Of a DNA stretch of 31,000 bases, positions 30,849 through 31,000 are shown one piece after another. The position numbers and the translations under genes were made by a program. Source of the DNA: Trachelipus rathkii (Eukaryota > Arthropoda > Malacostraca > Isopoda > Trachelipodidae); the NCBI GenBank assembly GCA_015478945.1, contig JABUQX010103385.1:1-31000 (forward strand), in the 5' to 3' direction. How positions within the stretch are numbered: position 1 is the first letter of the stretch; every line of letters begins with the position of its first letter. The notes beneath the pieces are model-generated. The model did no database searches, was not told the origin of the DNA, and was given only the letters and a program-made list of their open reading frames with translations.

Positions 30849-31000
30849 TTTTTTTTTTTTTTTTTTTTTAAGTTATCACCAGCCAGCTCACGGGAAAGCC
30901 CTATTGGAGGGGTGTTAAGACTCAACAAATTTCAAACTAAACGCCAAATCACCAGATGAGCAGCAAGAACGGGCTTAAAGTGACGGGAGATTAAATGAGT
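30849..31000 (-). mobile_element. 3' end of a second jockey-like LINE (partial, runs off the window)
   Basis: A T-run (30849-30869, the complement of the poly(A) tail) is followed by sequence matching the 3' UTR of the LINE at 7789-7930: AAGTTATCACCAGCCAG against AACAGTTGGCACCACAAA, CTCACGG, AAGCCCTATT, GGGGTGTT, AAACTAA-CGC-AAAT, AGATGAGCA against GTATGAGCA, GGGAGATTAAAT against GGGAGACTAAAT. Same orientation as the first LINE. The coding part lies to the right of the window. Confidence 0.8.

Overview
The window looks like non-coding, repeat-dominated nuclear DNA from an arthropod, most likely a decapod crustacean such as a penaeid shrimp. Three things point that way. Microsatellite density is extreme: long (AT)n, (CT/GA)n and (ATGT/CATA)n arrays. 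A non-LTR retrotransposon carries motifs I recognise from decapod jockey-type elements. An arthropod-style TATA plus TCAGTC initiator lies inside an LTR. The species call is inference from recall, not from a search. I find no intact host protein-coding gene. The long open frames ([26 protein letters not shown]) are translated microsatellites.

Layout. 1-2.1 kb: the tail of a dispersed repeat (family C), (AT)n, a GC-rich island with competing hairpins (769-1168), and two direct repeats (1270-1860), bracketed by a short inverted repeat rich in TATCGATA. 2.15-6.58 kb: repeat B copy 1, then two tandem copies of repeat C, each followed by CT and TATG arrays. 6.58-14.13 kb, the centre: a small palindromic element (7096-7622), a nearly full-length but frameshifted jockey-like LINE on the minus strand (about 7.78-10.8 kb), and a non-autonomous LTR retrotransposon (11.05-13.37 kb). 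14.13-18.38 kb: the mirror image of 2.15-6.58 kb (C copy 3, C copy 4, B copy 2, all inverted). 17.45-29.08 kb: a second, nearly spacer-free palindrome. Its arms hold B, a GC-rich repeat (H), a 40-base motif pair, a decayed hAT-like transposase, a GC-rich box, a tRNA-like segment and further unrecognised modules, folding back at a CT/GA centre near 23.03 kb. 29.3-31 kb: unrecognised sequence, more AT arrays, and the poly(A) end of a second copy of the same LINE entering from the right edge on the minus strand.

The dominant signal is architectural: two large inverted repeats share the B module at their junction, and several of their breakpoints lie in microsatellite arrays. The identity pattern is mosaic. 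Some paired stretches are perfect over more than 200 bases; others carry many one-base indels. The LINE is broken mainly by frameshifts in otherwise well-conserved protein. Both facts suggest that part of the window is under-corrected long-read consensus. Foldback (template plus complement) read chimerism must therefore be excluded before the second palindrome is treated as biology. The mirrored variants in the first palindrome, which has a 7.5 kb non-palindromic centre, are harder to explain that way.
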